A stretch of 22,250 nt of DNA from Candidatus Yonathbacteria bacterium (GTDB lineage: Bacteria; Patescibacteriota; Minisyncoccia; Phycocordibacterales; UBA1550): positions 1 through 22,250 of the forward strand of contig DNMN01000018.1 in NCBI GenBank assembly GCA_003489395.1, written 5' to 3'. The first letter of the stretch is position 1. Each line of letters begins with the position of its first letter. Shown one piece after another: positions 1 through 9,291 of this stretch. Position numbers and translations under genes: made by a program. The notes beneath the pieces are model-generated. The model was given only the letters and a program-made list of their open reading frames with translations, searched no databases and was not told the DNA's origin.

Positions 1-97
1 TACCGCTTCTCTACCCCGCTATACTAAGAAATTTAACTATACCAATTATTTGGAATAATGCAATGGCCTGCGTCAACTTTATAGACTTTTGACTAGT
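1..97. other. non-coding edge, no gene seen
   Basis: This is AT-rich sequence downstream of the HEPN-like gene. I see no ORF, no convincing terminator and no RNA gene. A weak 5-bp palindrome (AGACT...AGTCT, about 84-99) overlaps the stop codon of the neighbouring gene and is too short to call. Confidence 0.4.
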
Positions 98-766
98 CTA
101 CAGATAACCCAACTCCTTAAACGCATTTCCAAACTTTGCGATGGTATCGCGAGCCATCTTTTTTGACAAATCCATTTCAATAGCGCCTCCATGGGCAATT
201 TCATTTCTGACCTTGTGCGCCTCCCAAACATCATCATACGAAGCTATTTTTGTGCGACTCATTGTTTTCAATTTTTCTGCAACTGTCTCACCCACGTATC
301 CCTGGTCTTCCAAAATCTCGTCCAAAATATCATCAGCCTCAAGAATCGCTATTTTCCACTCTGCTGGGCTTTCAGAATTTACGTGGTCAAGCACCACCTG
401 CCACTGAGAAAGTTTTTCTTTTGCAGCCATCTCATCTAAATGAATCGGGGCGTATTTTTCATGAACGATATGATGAATCTCCCATATTTTTAATGTCGCC
501 CAAAAAGCTCCTGCGAGAAATATCACTCCGAGAACAGCAAACGTGCTCCGCAAGGAAAGGAAAAAATTCTGAATCGTTTCCAATGGCACCTTGTCCAAAA
601 GAAATGATACGATTGCGGACGGCGCCTCGCCAGACGAAATCGTGTCTGCAGTGAGCGGAGTGATGTTATTGCCAACGTAAATAAAAAGCGCGATACCCAG
701 AACGATTGCGACATCACGAACTATCGTGTCTGGGGCTGGCGCTGGAGATGGAGCTTTTTCTGCCAT
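98..766 (-). CDS. two-TM membrane protein with HEPN-like C-terminal motif
   Basis: Hypothetical protein of 222 residues with no assignable pathway. A Pro/Ala-rich N-terminus precedes a hydrophobic segment at about 17-33 and a second at about 74-95. A soluble, charged, helical region (about 100-222) follows. Near its end is RNEIAH (R187-H192), which fits the R-x4-H pattern of HEPN domains, preceded by a WEAHKV helix. HEPN domains are often RNases or toxin parts, but the motif alone does not prove nuclease activity, and many HEPN-like proteins are structural. The gene starts 3 nt after the gatA stop, so it is probably co-transcribed and translationally coupled with gatCA. The ATG at 766 is the natural start because an upstream extension would run into gatA. 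The gene itself is secure; the HEPN label is tentative. Confidence 0.75.
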   Translation of the reverse strand: MAEKAPSPAPAPDTIVRDVAIVLGIALFIYVGNNITPLTADTISSGEAPSAIVSFLLDKVPLETIQNFFLSLRSTFAVLGVIFLAGAFWATLKIWEIHHIVHEKYAPIHLDEMAAKEKLSQWQVVLDHVNSESPAEWKIAILEADDILDEILEDQGYVGETVAEKLKTMSRTKIASYDDVWEAHKVRNEIAHGGAIEMDLSKKMARDTIAKFGNAFKELGYL

Positions 767-769
767 ATG

Positions 770-2200
770 TTAAATATTATACCCTATCGCTTTTTCAAAG
801 TCCTTACCTGCAGAAAATAGCGCTGACTCGCCAAAATGTGGCGCGATAAATTGAATACCGAGTGGCAGTTTTGCGCCATCCTCCTCTACAAAGCCAGAAG
901 GAATTGAAATAGCTGGAACGCCTGCAATATTCACTGGCACTGTAAAAATATCCGCAAGGTACATTTGAAGCGGGTCACTTGATTTTTCACCAATCTTAAA
1001 AGCAGGGGTTGGCGTTGTAGGTGTAGCAATAATGTCCACATCCTTAAACGCTTTCTCTAAATCTTTTTTGAGCATCTCACGCACTGCGCATGCGCGTCCA
1101 TAATATGCGTCATAATAACCCGAGGAAAGCACGTATGTACCGAGTAGAATTCTGCGACGCACCTCACGACCGAACCCTTCTCCACGAGAACGCATATAAT
1201 CCTCAAGAAGATTTGCGCCGTCAGCATGATATCCATATCGCACTCCATCAAAACGCGCGAGGTTTGAGGAAACTTCTGCAGGCATCAAAATATAATAAAC
1301 AGAAAGTCCGTGTGCTAGCGCAGGCAAGGAAATTTCTTTCACTTCATATCCAGCCTTTTTCATTTTCTCAATGGACTCTTCAAAGTTTTTCAACACGCGA
1401 GCATCAACGCCTTTTGCATGCACAAACTCTGTTGGTACACCAATTACAGTTGGTTTCTTAAAATTCTTTCGCTGGAAATCATCTGTGTACGCAGTGCTGT
1501 CCATCGGGTCGTGCCCTTTTATGCAATCAAAAATTATTTCTGCATCTTCAACTGTTTTTGCAAATGGTCCTGCTTGGTCAAGCGACGACGCCATTGCTAT
1601 TAGCCCAGAACGCGACACACTGCCGTATGTTGGTTTAAGCCCCACAACTCCACAGAAAGACGCTGGTTGGCGGATAGACCCACCTGTGTCAGTACCGAGC
1701 GCTCCAAGACATGCGCCTGCGGAGAGAGCTGACGCAGAGCCACCTGAAGAACCACCAGGAACGCGAGTTTTATCGTGAGGATTTTTTGTTGCTCCAAAGG
1801 CAGAGTTTTCTGTGGAGCCACCCATCGCAAACTCATCCATATTTGTGCGACCGATAAACACGGCCCCTGCGTCGCGAAGTTTTTTTGTCACATGTGCGTC
1901 ATAAGTTGCTGTATAATTTTCAAGCATTTTTGATGAAGCGCTTGCGATGCGTCCCTTAATTAAGATATTGTCCTTCATCGCAAAAGGAATTCCTGTGAGC
2001 TTTGTCGCCTTTCCGCTATCAATCATTTTTTGCGCTGTCTCCGCCTGCACTAGCACATCACCAAAAATTTCAAGATACGCATTGAGGTCTTTTGTTTCAT
2101 TCGCGACTTTTAACACCGCCTCTGCGAGTTCAAGCACACTCATTTTTTTATTAACGAGCATCTCGTGCGCTTGTTTGATTGTGAGATTTTTGACGTCCAT
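770..2200 (-). CDS. gatA: Asp-tRNA(Asn)/Glu-tRNA(Gln) amidotransferase subunit A
   Basis: GatA releases ammonia from glutamine, which GatB then uses to convert Glu-tRNA(Gln) or Asp-tRNA(Asn) to the amidated form in the cytoplasm. The protein has 476 residues, normal for the family. The amidase-signature triad is complete: K76 (in FAMKDN), cis-Ser S151 (in GGSSGGSA) and nucleophile S175 (in DTGGSIRQPA). The 75- and 24-residue spacings match those of characterised GatA proteins. It starts 2 nt after gatC, so the pair is a tight operon. No gatB is in the window, so it must lie elsewhere. Identification is secure. Confidence 0.97.
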   Translation of the reverse strand: MDVKNLTIKQAHEMLVNKKMSVLELAEAVLKVANETKDLNAYLEIFGDVLVQAETAQKMIDSGKATKLTGIPFAMKDNILIKGRIASASSKMLENYTATYDAHVTKKLRDAGAVFIGRTNMDEFAMGGSTENSAFGATKNPHDKTRVPGGSSGGSASALSAGACLGALGTDTGGSIRQPASFCGVVGLKPTYGSVSRSGLIAMASSLDQAGPFAKTVEDAEIIFDCIKGHDPMDSTAYTDDFQRKNFKKPTVIGVPTEFVHAKGVDARVLKNFEESIEKMKKAGYEVKEISLPALAHGLSVYYILMPAEVSSNLARFDGVRYGYHADGANLLEDYMRSRGEGFGREVRRRILLGTYVLSSGYYDAYYGRACAVREMLKKDLEKAFKDVDIIATPTTPTPAFKIGEKSSDPLQMYLADIFTVPVNIAGVPAISIPSGFVEEDGAKLPLGIQFIAPHFGESALFSAGKDFEKAIGYNI

Positions 2201-2202
2201 AG

Positions 2203-2517
2203 TTAAAGTATCTTTTTCACTGAAATGCGATTTCCTTCGCGTGCTGGCGCTTGTTTTAGAATGTCCTCCGTGAACACTCCGCCAGCGTGTGGCTCACCAT
2301 CTTCACGCATTACATTACGAAGTTCGCCCGACGTCGCCAAGGCGATTTCGGGCAAGCCAGCCTCAGGGGCACCGAGCTCTGCGGTAACCTTTGTTACCTG
2401 CGAGACATACGCCAAAATCTCCTCTAGGTCGTGCCTGAGAAGTTCTTTTTCACTATCTGAAACCGCAATGCGGGCAAGCCCAGCAAGGTGTTCAACGTCC
2501 TTTAGTTCAATCGCCAT
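2203..2517 (-). CDS. gatC: Asp-tRNA(Asn)/Glu-tRNA(Gln) amidotransferase subunit C
   Basis: GatC is the small subunit that wraps around GatA and GatB and stabilises the GatCAB complex. The protein has 104 residues from the ATG at 2517. The family pattern is visible: an N-terminal VEHLAGLARIAVSDSE helix-turn, an FxxDLxxIL-like segment (LRHDLEEILAYVSQV), and a C-terminal region containing MREDGEPHAG. A longer in-frame start at 2619 would add 34 residues coded by the inverted-repeat region, and is rejected. An extended -10 (TGT-TATTAT) ends 8 nt before the chosen ATG and no Shine-Dalgarno is seen, so a nearly leaderless mRNA is likely. gatA follows after 2 nt. Confidence 0.93.
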   Translation of the reverse strand: MAIELKDVEHLAGLARIAVSDSEKELLRHDLEEILAYVSQVTKVTAELGAPEAGLPEIALATSGELRNVMREDGEPHAGGVFTEDILKQAPAREGNRISVKKIL

Positions 2518-2525
2518 AGAAGACC

Positions 2526-2534
2526 ATAATAACA
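2526..2534 (-). promoter_or_regulatory. extended -10 of gatC (putative leaderless promoter)
   Basis: Read on the minus strand this is TGT followed by TATTAT, then 8 nt, then the gatC ATG. With usual -10 geometry, transcription would begin 1-2 nt before the start codon. No clear -35 is visible. This is inferred from sequence only. Confidence 0.5.
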
Positions 2535-2552
2535 CAATGATATACCTCACGA

Positions 2553-2678
2553 CTACTATGCACGTATAATATACTATATAACTGGGTACAATATACTCTG
2601 CTCTCGCTCGGAGGCACAAACTCCGTGTTTATGCCTCTCTCACTCGTTTGAGTATAGTATATTATACGTGCATAGTAG
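2553..2678. repeat. 26-bp perfect inverted repeat with nested hairpin
   Basis: The arms at 2553-2578 and 2653-2678 are exact reverse complements, separated by 74 bp. The spacer holds a second hairpin: 11-bp arms with one mismatch, beginning GAGGCA at 2611 and ending TGCCTC at 2637. Each arm contains TATAAT-like hexamers on both strands. The element fills most of the 171-bp gap between ligA and gatC. It has no T-run, so it is not a standard intrinsic terminator. It could be a MITE-like remnant, an mRNA-stabilising or attenuating fold, or a double promoter. No transposase is in the window. Confidence 0.85.
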
Positions 2679-2688
2679 GAAAAGAAGG

Positions 2689-5196
<2,508 letters not shown>

Positions 5197-5200
<4 letters not shown>

Positions 5201-5793
5201 ATTGCCCATTTAAAAAGGTATTCCGATACTGTAATTGTACCAGTCTGTCCACCGGTCTTCCATTCCACAGTAGATGTGACTTTTAATTCCCTGCCCGAAA
5301 CGATGTCCGTTATTGTAACGAGGCGCGTAAATTGTGTTGCTGTGCCAGCCCCACTTTGCCTGTAAAACCCGTCACCGTTAAGCAGGATCGGTTGTTGAGC
5401 GTTTGCGGAAGATGTGACAGTTGCAGAGTCTGCATCAATAGTATAATAATCCTCTTCAATTCCTGTGTTCCACGGAGGCGTTGCTCCATCCCATGCCAAC
5501 ATATTACTATCTCTCACTTGTCGCACTACTTCTATCCCCTCCTGCGCAAGATTGATAGCGATTATTTGGTCCTTTGCATAATAAAGTTTGTGGAGAGCAT
5601 CACCGATGAGTGAAATCGGCCCAACTACAGCAATGAGGAGTATCGCTATAGCAACAAGAGTCTCAATGAGGGTGAAGCCTTTTTGGAAACGCTTGACCAC
5701 TGACAACTGACAACTGACAACTGATTTTCGCCACGCGAAAATCAACTGGTCACATGTCTGCGAAGCGGTGTTAATTGTCAATTGTTCTTTCAT
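5197..5793 (-). CDS. PilV/GspI-like minor prepilin with repeat-encoded leader
   Basis: Minor prepilin expected to be processed by PilD and to join the pilus-tip complex. The cleavage motif is QKG|FTLIETLVAIAILLIAVVG, with E5 present, followed by an amphipathic helix (AQEGIEVVRQVRDSN) typical of PilV/GspI. From the ATG at 5793 it has 198 residues and a leader of about 39 residues, against the usual 6-10. The ATG at 5808 is an alternative (203 residues, overlapping the upstream gene). The leader, including CQLSVV, is encoded entirely by the dispersed repeat at 5694-5785. A GTG codon 8 codons before the cleaved F would give a normal leader, so the true start is unsettled. Confidence 0.85.
5694..5785 (-). 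repeat. dispersed modular repeat, copy A
   Basis: Three modules in order on the plus strand: a heptamer array (TGACMAC, four units, 5694-5721); a 10-bp stem-loop (5722-5744, GATTTTCGC arm with a 3-nt loop); and the 37-bp core (5749-5785) containing GCGAAGCGGTGT and ending in two GTCAATT-like heptamers. The core matches copy B at 33 of 37 positions and copy C (opposite strand). It lies inside the 5' coding part of the PilV-like gene. Confidence 0.85.
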
Positions 5794-5794
5794 T

Positions 5795-6334
5795 TTATTG
5801 ATTATCATATGCTCGTTGTGTTACCGTTGTCTGAATTTTGAAGCCAGATTCAGTGGCGCCCGAACCAAGAGAACCATCAATCACAATAGTTACCATTGGT
5901 TGTTTATTGTCTGCCGACCCAACAGCACTCCCTGAAACGATAAAGTTTAAACCTGAGATAATAATTTCTGTAGATGTAATTGGGGTTCCATCACGCCTAA
6001 TACTAGTTCCAAATTTTTCATATTTTGTTCTATCGCCATTTTGGTCAGTAAAAAATAAAATACTATTAACTCCGGAAGTACAGTTGTTAACAGACAATAG
6101 TGTCTCACCTCCTGCCCCACAATAATAATTTGACCCTGTTTTAATTCGTCGTGACATATCTTCAAGCGCGATATTAAGATTGTCAGCAGCAATGCGCACC
6201 GAACGCGCCTTGCGGTCAGTATTTACTATTGATAGAAACGCGCTTGTTGCAATGAACATTATGATTGTAAACAAGCCTAAAGAGACTGTCATCTCAATCA
6301 ATGTGAACCCACGTTGTGAATTTGCTAGTTTCAT
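5795..6334 (-). CDS. PilW/GspJ-like minor prepilin
   Basis: Minor prepilin of 179 residues. It has a 9-residue leader and a cleavage motif QRG|FTLIEMTVSLGLFTIIMFIATSA with E5, then an amphipathic helix (DNLNIALEDMSRRIKTG) that resembles PilW/GspJ proteins. The C-terminal part is beta-rich and carries two cysteines close together (YYCGAGG, NNCTSG) that could form a disulfide. It starts 1 nt after the FimT-like stop and ends 1 nt before the preferred PilV-like start, so it is translationally coupled on both sides. It is likely part of the pilus initiation complex at the membrane. Family certain; sub-family inferred from order and helix pattern. Confidence 0.85.
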   Translation of the reverse strand: MKLANSQRGFTLIEMTVSLGLFTIIMFIATSAFLSIVNTDRKARSVRIAADNLNIALEDMSRRIKTGSNYYCGAGGETLLSVNNCTSGVNSILFFTDQNGDRTKYEKFGTSIRRDGTPITSTEIIISGLNFIVSGSAVGSADNKQPMVTIVIDGSLGSGATESGFKIQTTVTQRAYDNQ

Positions 6335-6335
6335 A

Positions 6336-6932
6336 TTATTGAAGTGAGATTTGTCCTGTGTTTGAAATTATTATTCTGCTTGTCTTTACATTATTTGTGA
6401 TTTCCACCTCAAGACTGCTATGTTGGACTGAGCTATCATAAATCATTGCGTCAGGATTGGGACGCCTGAATGTTATATTCGCCATATTGCCACCACACGG
6501 ACCACCATTGCATCTCAATGTCATAAGAGAAACCACGCCACTCCAGTTTATTGTCTCAATATTAGTGTCATTACCTGCGGTATATATTCCGTCTCCTGGA
6601 AACGAAAGGGGTGCTGCGGGTGGATCTATATCTGCAAAAATAATTATCTGATTTGGATTTGCAGAGTTAAAATGTACCCCATATGGCGTTGTGAATGATG
6701 TCCCCGTACCCTTGACCCCAACTCCATACACCTGCGCCTGGCGAAGGGCGAGAACAATATCTTCAGAGGCATTTGCAAAGAGCGCATTTGTGTTGTATCC
6801 ACGATAGTTTGAAAGTACAACACCAGTTAGTACTGTAAAGATGCCGATGGAAACAAGGACTTCAACGAGAGTGAACCCCTTTCGAGGAGAATGTAGAATG
6901 TTGAATATCGAATGTTGAATACGTTTGATCAT
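6336..6932 (-). CDS. FimT/GspH-like minor prepilin
   Basis: Minor prepilin of 198 residues with cleavage motif PRKG|FTLVEVLVSIGIFTVLTGVV and an IVLALRQAQVYGVGV segment typical of FimT/GspH N-termini. The start overlaps the pilD stop as ATGA, so this start is firm. The leader is therefore 19 residues, longer than usual, and most of it (IQHSIFNILHS) is encoded by a five-unit heptamer array at 6889-6923. The C-terminus has two cysteines (RCNGGPCGG). In other systems GspH/FimT sits near the pilus tip, and some FimT proteins bind DNA; no DNA-binding motif is obvious here. Confidence 0.87.
   Translation of the reverse strand: MIKRIQHSIFNILHSPRKGFTLVEVLVSIGIFTVLTGVVLSNYRGYNTNALFANASEDIVLALRQAQVYGVGVKGTGTSFTTPYGVHFNSANPNQIIIFADIDPPAAPLSFPGDGIYTAGNDTNIETINWSGVVSLMTLRCNGGPCGGNMANITFRRPNPDAMIYDSSVQHSSLEVEITNNVKTSRIIISNTGQISLQ
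6889..6923 (-). repeat. heptamer tandem array in prepilin leader
   Basis: Five consecutive 7-bp units of form GAATRYN on the plus strand lie wholly within the leader-peptide codons of the FimT-like gene. The unit differs in sequence from the GTCA-type arrays elsewhere but has the same length. Slippage by one unit would frameshift the gene between its start and the cleavage site. Confidence 0.8.
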
Positions 6933-7756
6933 AAAATGGTAAAGATATTCACAGAGCCGTCAAAAAAGTTCACTCCTGTAAAGTATACGATAAAAACAGC
7001 GAGGATGAGGAATGGCCCAAACGGAATTTCACTTTGCATTGATAAAGGAACTTTTGACATGTGACCTGTGACGATTGACGGAATTCTTTGAATTGCCATA
7101 ATTATAAGCGCGTATGCGGCTCCTATCCAAAACGCAAGCATAACAGCCGAGCCACCGAGCGTTGCGCCTAGGAACCACCCGATACCAAGCGCGAGTTTGC
7201 CATCACCAAGACCGAGCCAGCGACCCTTTGATACAAACCAAAGCGCCCAAAACGGAAAAAAGAGCATCGGCCCCGCGATAAGTGTCCAATAGTATGGGAA
7301 ATGTAATAGTCGCTCAAAACTTGCCGGTGTGGACCAAATAAACCAAGAGAGAGAGAGGAGCGCGAAAAAAATTGCTAGTCCATCTGGAATAATCTGATGT
7401 CTCATATCATAGACTACAATCACCAAAAGTGTGGAAAAAATAACTAGCAAATACAGAGACTCTATTGGTGTTTTTTGTAATAAAAACACAGCAACAAAAA
7501 TGAGGCCTGAAAGCGTTTCTACTATCGGGTACTGCCATGAGAGTCGCACATGGCACTCTGCGCAACGACCGCGCGAAGCCAAGAAACTAAACACTGGAAT
7601 AAGCTCCCGCCACGTGAGTGTCTTTCCGCACGAGAAACATTGCGAACGACCCGTAAGCGGTGAGGTCCCACTATTGTAGCGATAAATCACTACATTCAAA
7701 AAACTCCCAATTATCGTGCCGAAAATAAAAACAATGCCGAGCGTCAAAAAATCCAT
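6929..7756 (-). CDS. pilD: type IV prepilin peptidase / N-methyltransferase
   Basis: Inner-membrane aspartic protease (A24 family) that cuts prepilin leaders after Gly; bifunctional forms also methylate the new N-terminus. The protein has 275 residues and several membrane helices. The zinc-type C-x2-C...C-x2-C motif of bifunctional enzymes is intact (C40, C43, C65, C68). Both catalytic aspartates are visible: D117 (VVYDMRHQIIPD) and D185 in the G-x-G-D-x-K motif (GLGDGK, 182-187). It heads the operon of minor prepilins and overlaps the next gene by 4 nt. Just upstream is an extended -10 (TGC-TAAAAT) ending 6 nt before the ATG, immediately after the pilin terminator, so a leaderless mRNA is likely. 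Confidence 0.96.
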   Translation of the reverse strand: MDFLTLGIVFIFGTIIGSFLNVVIYRYNSGTSPLTGRSQCFSCGKTLTWRELIPVFSFLASRGRCAECHVRLSWQYPIVETLSGLIFVAVFLLQKTPIESLYLLVIFSTLLVIVVYDMRHQIIPDGLAIFFALLSLSWFIWSTPASFERLLHFPYYWTLIAGPMLFFPFWALWFVSKGRWLGLGDGKLALGIGWFLGATLGGSAVMLAFWIGAAYALIIMAIQRIPSIVTGHMSKVPLSMQSEIPFGPFLILAVFIVYFTGVNFFDGSVNIFTIL

Positions 7757-7762
7757 AAGGAT

Positions 7763-7771
7763 ATTTTAGCA
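7763..7771 (-). promoter_or_regulatory. extended -10 of pilD (putative leaderless promoter)
   Basis: The minus strand reads TGC, TAAAAT, a 6-nt discriminator, then ATG. This would place the transcription start on the A of the start codon. It is packed 6 nt downstream of the terminator hairpin. Confidence 0.55.
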
Positions 7772-7777
7772 TAAATG

Positions 7778-7813
7778 AAAACACCCAGCCATTTTATAAT
7801 GGCTGGGTGTTTT
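7778..7813 (-). terminator. intrinsic terminator after pilin gene, bidirectional
   Basis: A perfect 15-bp stem (7778-7792 with 7799-7813) has a 6-nt loop, and its arms start with AAAA and end with TTTT. It lies 7 nt after the pilin stop on the minus strand. It probably insulates pilin transcription from pilD, with partial read-through possible. Confidence 0.85.
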
Positions 7814-7820
7814 TAATTAT

Positions 7821-8312
7821 TTATGAACAAGCATCAACAGTTATTGCGTCAGCAATTGTCTGTACTCCAGTGTAAATATACTGCCTTGAGGCGCCCACAC
7901 TATCTACACACCATGCATCCGCTCCTGCATTTCCTGCTCCGTCTGAGGTCTTGAGCTGTACTGCGACGGCCCATGCTGTTGGCAAGGCAACACACCGACT
8001 AAGCGAAGCGCCTCCAGCTTTTGTATATGCCTCACTTACTCCTGAAAAAATCTTAGAATCTGCAAAAATATTCCCCGTTGAAGTAGCTGTTGGACATGCT
8101 GCTAGAGAATAATCAGTAGAAGCATACATGTACGCATTATCATCATACCAAATGCTTGCCGCACCTCGTAGGTTCGTTAGGTTTGACTTAATCGCCGCAT
8201 CAGTAGCCTTTGTACGTGCGGTGTTGAGAGAGCCAAGAACGACTGATGCGAGGATACCTATGATTGCGATGACGATGAGTAATTCGATAAGTGTGAAGCC
8301 TTTTGATTTCAT
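7821..8312 (-). CDS. type IV major-type pilin (second copy)
   Basis: Structural pilin of 163 residues. The ATG at 8312 gives a 5-residue leader, MKSKG|FTLIELLIVIAIIGILASVV, with E5 of the mature protein present and a textbook N-terminal helix. An upstream in-frame ATG at 8390 lies in the previous gene's terminator and is rejected. Four cysteines (C73, C107, C135, C162) sit at places equivalent to those of the next pilin, suggesting two disulfides; AWCVDSVG near the end is also shared. It is separated from the upstream pilin and from pilD by strong hairpins, so it is likely its own transcript. A weak AAAGAAG lies upstream. Which of the two pilins forms the main fibre cannot be told. Confidence 0.92.
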   Translation of the reverse strand: MKSKGFTLIELLIVIAIIGILASVVLGSLNTARTKATDAAIKSNLTNLRGAASIWYDDNAYMYASTDYSLAACPTATSTGNIFADSKIFSGVSEAYTKAGGASLSRCVALPTAWAVAVQLKTSDGAGNAGADAWCVDSVGASRQYIYTGVQTIADAITVDACS

Positions 8313-8378
8313 AAAAAAATATTCTTCTTTGTTACAAATTAATAGTACATATACATTACCAAAAAGTAGCAATAATGT

Positions 8379-8423
8379 AAACCAAAACATCCAGCTCCCT
8401 ATGGCAGCTGGATGTTTTGGTTT
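8379..8423 (-). terminator. hairpin between the two pilin genes
   Basis: A perfect 18-bp stem (8379-8396 with 8406-8423) has a 9-nt loop. The 3' arm on the minus strand ends in GTTTTGGTTT. The T-tail is interrupted, so it may act as a terminator or as a 3' stabiliser of the abundant pilin mRNA. Confidence 0.75.
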
Positions 8424-8466
8424 AAGTAATTAGGATAATAAGGAAATTAAATCTCTTAAAACATAA

Positions 8467-8961
8467 TTACGGACAGGCAGTTGCACTTGCAGCGAGGAGT
8501 GTAGTCGATGCCGATTTACCAGCACTGTCCACACACCATGCAGATGATGAATTAGTCTTCAAAGGAACAGCCGCAACCCATGCGTCTTTTGTTGAATTAC
8601 AGGTTGCTGTTGATGAAGTCTGCGCTGCTCCAGTAAGCACTACAGTACCAGAGCCTGAGGCGGTCGAGGCACCCTGTACGAGGGTGTTGATTCCAGCAGT
8701 GGTTCCAACAAGTGCGACTGTTGAACAAACATCTGTGGCAATAGTGTTTGCAGTAACAGAATCACCCGTGTCGTAGGAACTTCCGTTTGCGTCATAGAAA
8801 AGCTCTGCCTGTGCGCGAGCGTTCGCAAGACCCGACTTGATAGCTGCGTCAGCGCCCTTTGAACGCGCGCTGTTGAGTGACGCCAAAACAACAGATGCGA
8901 GAATACCGATGATTGCGATAACAACCAAGAGTTCGATAAGTGTAAAACCTTTTTGTTTCAT
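8467..8961 (-). CDS. type IV major-type pilin (first copy)
   Basis: Structural pilin of 164 residues, MKQKG|FTLIELLVVIAIIGILASVV, with a 5-residue leader, E5 present, and a short Ser/Thr/Ala-rich globular domain. Cysteines C79, C121, C143 and C163 correspond to those of the neighbouring pilin. The N-terminal 45 residues of the two are nearly alike, while the C-terminal domains have diverged, as expected of a duplication followed by surface change. A long G+C-rich hairpin at 9015-9051 lies in its 5' region and a terminator-like hairpin follows it. TATAAA sits 4 nt before the ATG, but too close to be a confident -10. Confidence 0.92.
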   Translation of the reverse strand: MKQKGFTLIELLVVIAIIGILASVVLASLNSARSKGADAAIKSGLANARAQAELFYDANGSSYDTGDSVTANTIATDVCSTVALVGTTAGINTLVQGASTASGSGTVVLTGAAQTSSTATCNSTKDAWVAAVPLKTNSSSAWCVDSAGKSASTTLLAASATACP

Positions 8962-9014
8962 ATTTTTATAAACGAATAATTAAACTTAATAAATTTCTAT
9001 TCAAACATTTTTGT

Positions 9015-9051
9015 GAGAGAGAGCGGCATGGCCATATCGCCGCCCTCTCTC
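9015..9051 (-). promoter_or_regulatory. stable hairpin in pilin 5' region
   Basis: Arms 9015-9027 and 9039-9051 pair at 12 of 13 positions, with GAGAGAG...GCGGC in each arm. The loop contains the palindrome ATGGCCAT. There is no T-run on either strand. It lies 54 nt upstream of the pilin ATG and might stabilise the pilin mRNA 5' end or end pilC transcription. Confidence 0.6.
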
Positions 9052-9106
9052 TACACCTGTATATTGTACCACCTATACTATTTTTAATGCAATAGGGTTT
9101 ATACAC

Positions 9107-9290
9107 AATTGACATTTGACCATTGACAATTGGCGGAATACAAAGACAAAAAGGTCGGGTCTTGGGGACGGGCTCACGAAGGCCCGACCTTGGGTGCGGG
9201 AGTCGTTTGCCGAAGGCAAACGACTCCCTGTCAAATGTCCGCGGAGCGGTGTCAATTGTCAATTGTCGGACTCACGCTTCGCGTGTGTCC
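9107..9290 (+). repeat. dispersed modular repeat, copy B (longest)
   Basis: Modules in order: a heptamer array (MWTTGRC, four units, 9107-9134); a stem-loop with 9-bp arms (9151-9159 and 9183-9191); a second stem-loop with 14-bp arms (9198-9211 and 9215-9228, loop GAA); the 37-bp core (9230-9266); and a third stem-loop (9268-9277 with 9281-9290, one mismatch, loop TTC). It ends 1 nt before the pilC stop codon. The core matches copy A at 33 of 37 positions. Confidence 0.85.
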
Positions 9291-9291
9291 G

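Larger units (their letters stand above)
8962..9291. other. 330-nt intergenic region pilC to pilin
   Basis: No gene is supported here. The first part (8962-9014) is AT-rich pilin upstream sequence. Then come the hairpin at 9015-9051, a short unstructured stretch, and dispersed repeat copy B running up to the pilC stop. Short ORFs on both strands are made of repeat sequence and are not believable. Confidence 0.7.

Noticed and set aside
2518..2619. Upstream extension of gatC
   Set aside because: The added 34 residues come from the inverted-repeat region and do not resemble GatC; a promoter lies inside.
5694..5721. CRISPR-like array
   Set aside because: Units are 7 bp and contiguous with no spacers; no cas genes are in the window.
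8313..8390. Upstream extension of the second pilin
   Set aside because: It would start within the previous pilin's terminator and spoil the short leader before G|FTLIE.
9015..9051. Intrinsic terminator of pilC
   Set aside because: The stem is strong but neither strand has a following T-run; kept only as a regulatory hairpin of uncertain role.
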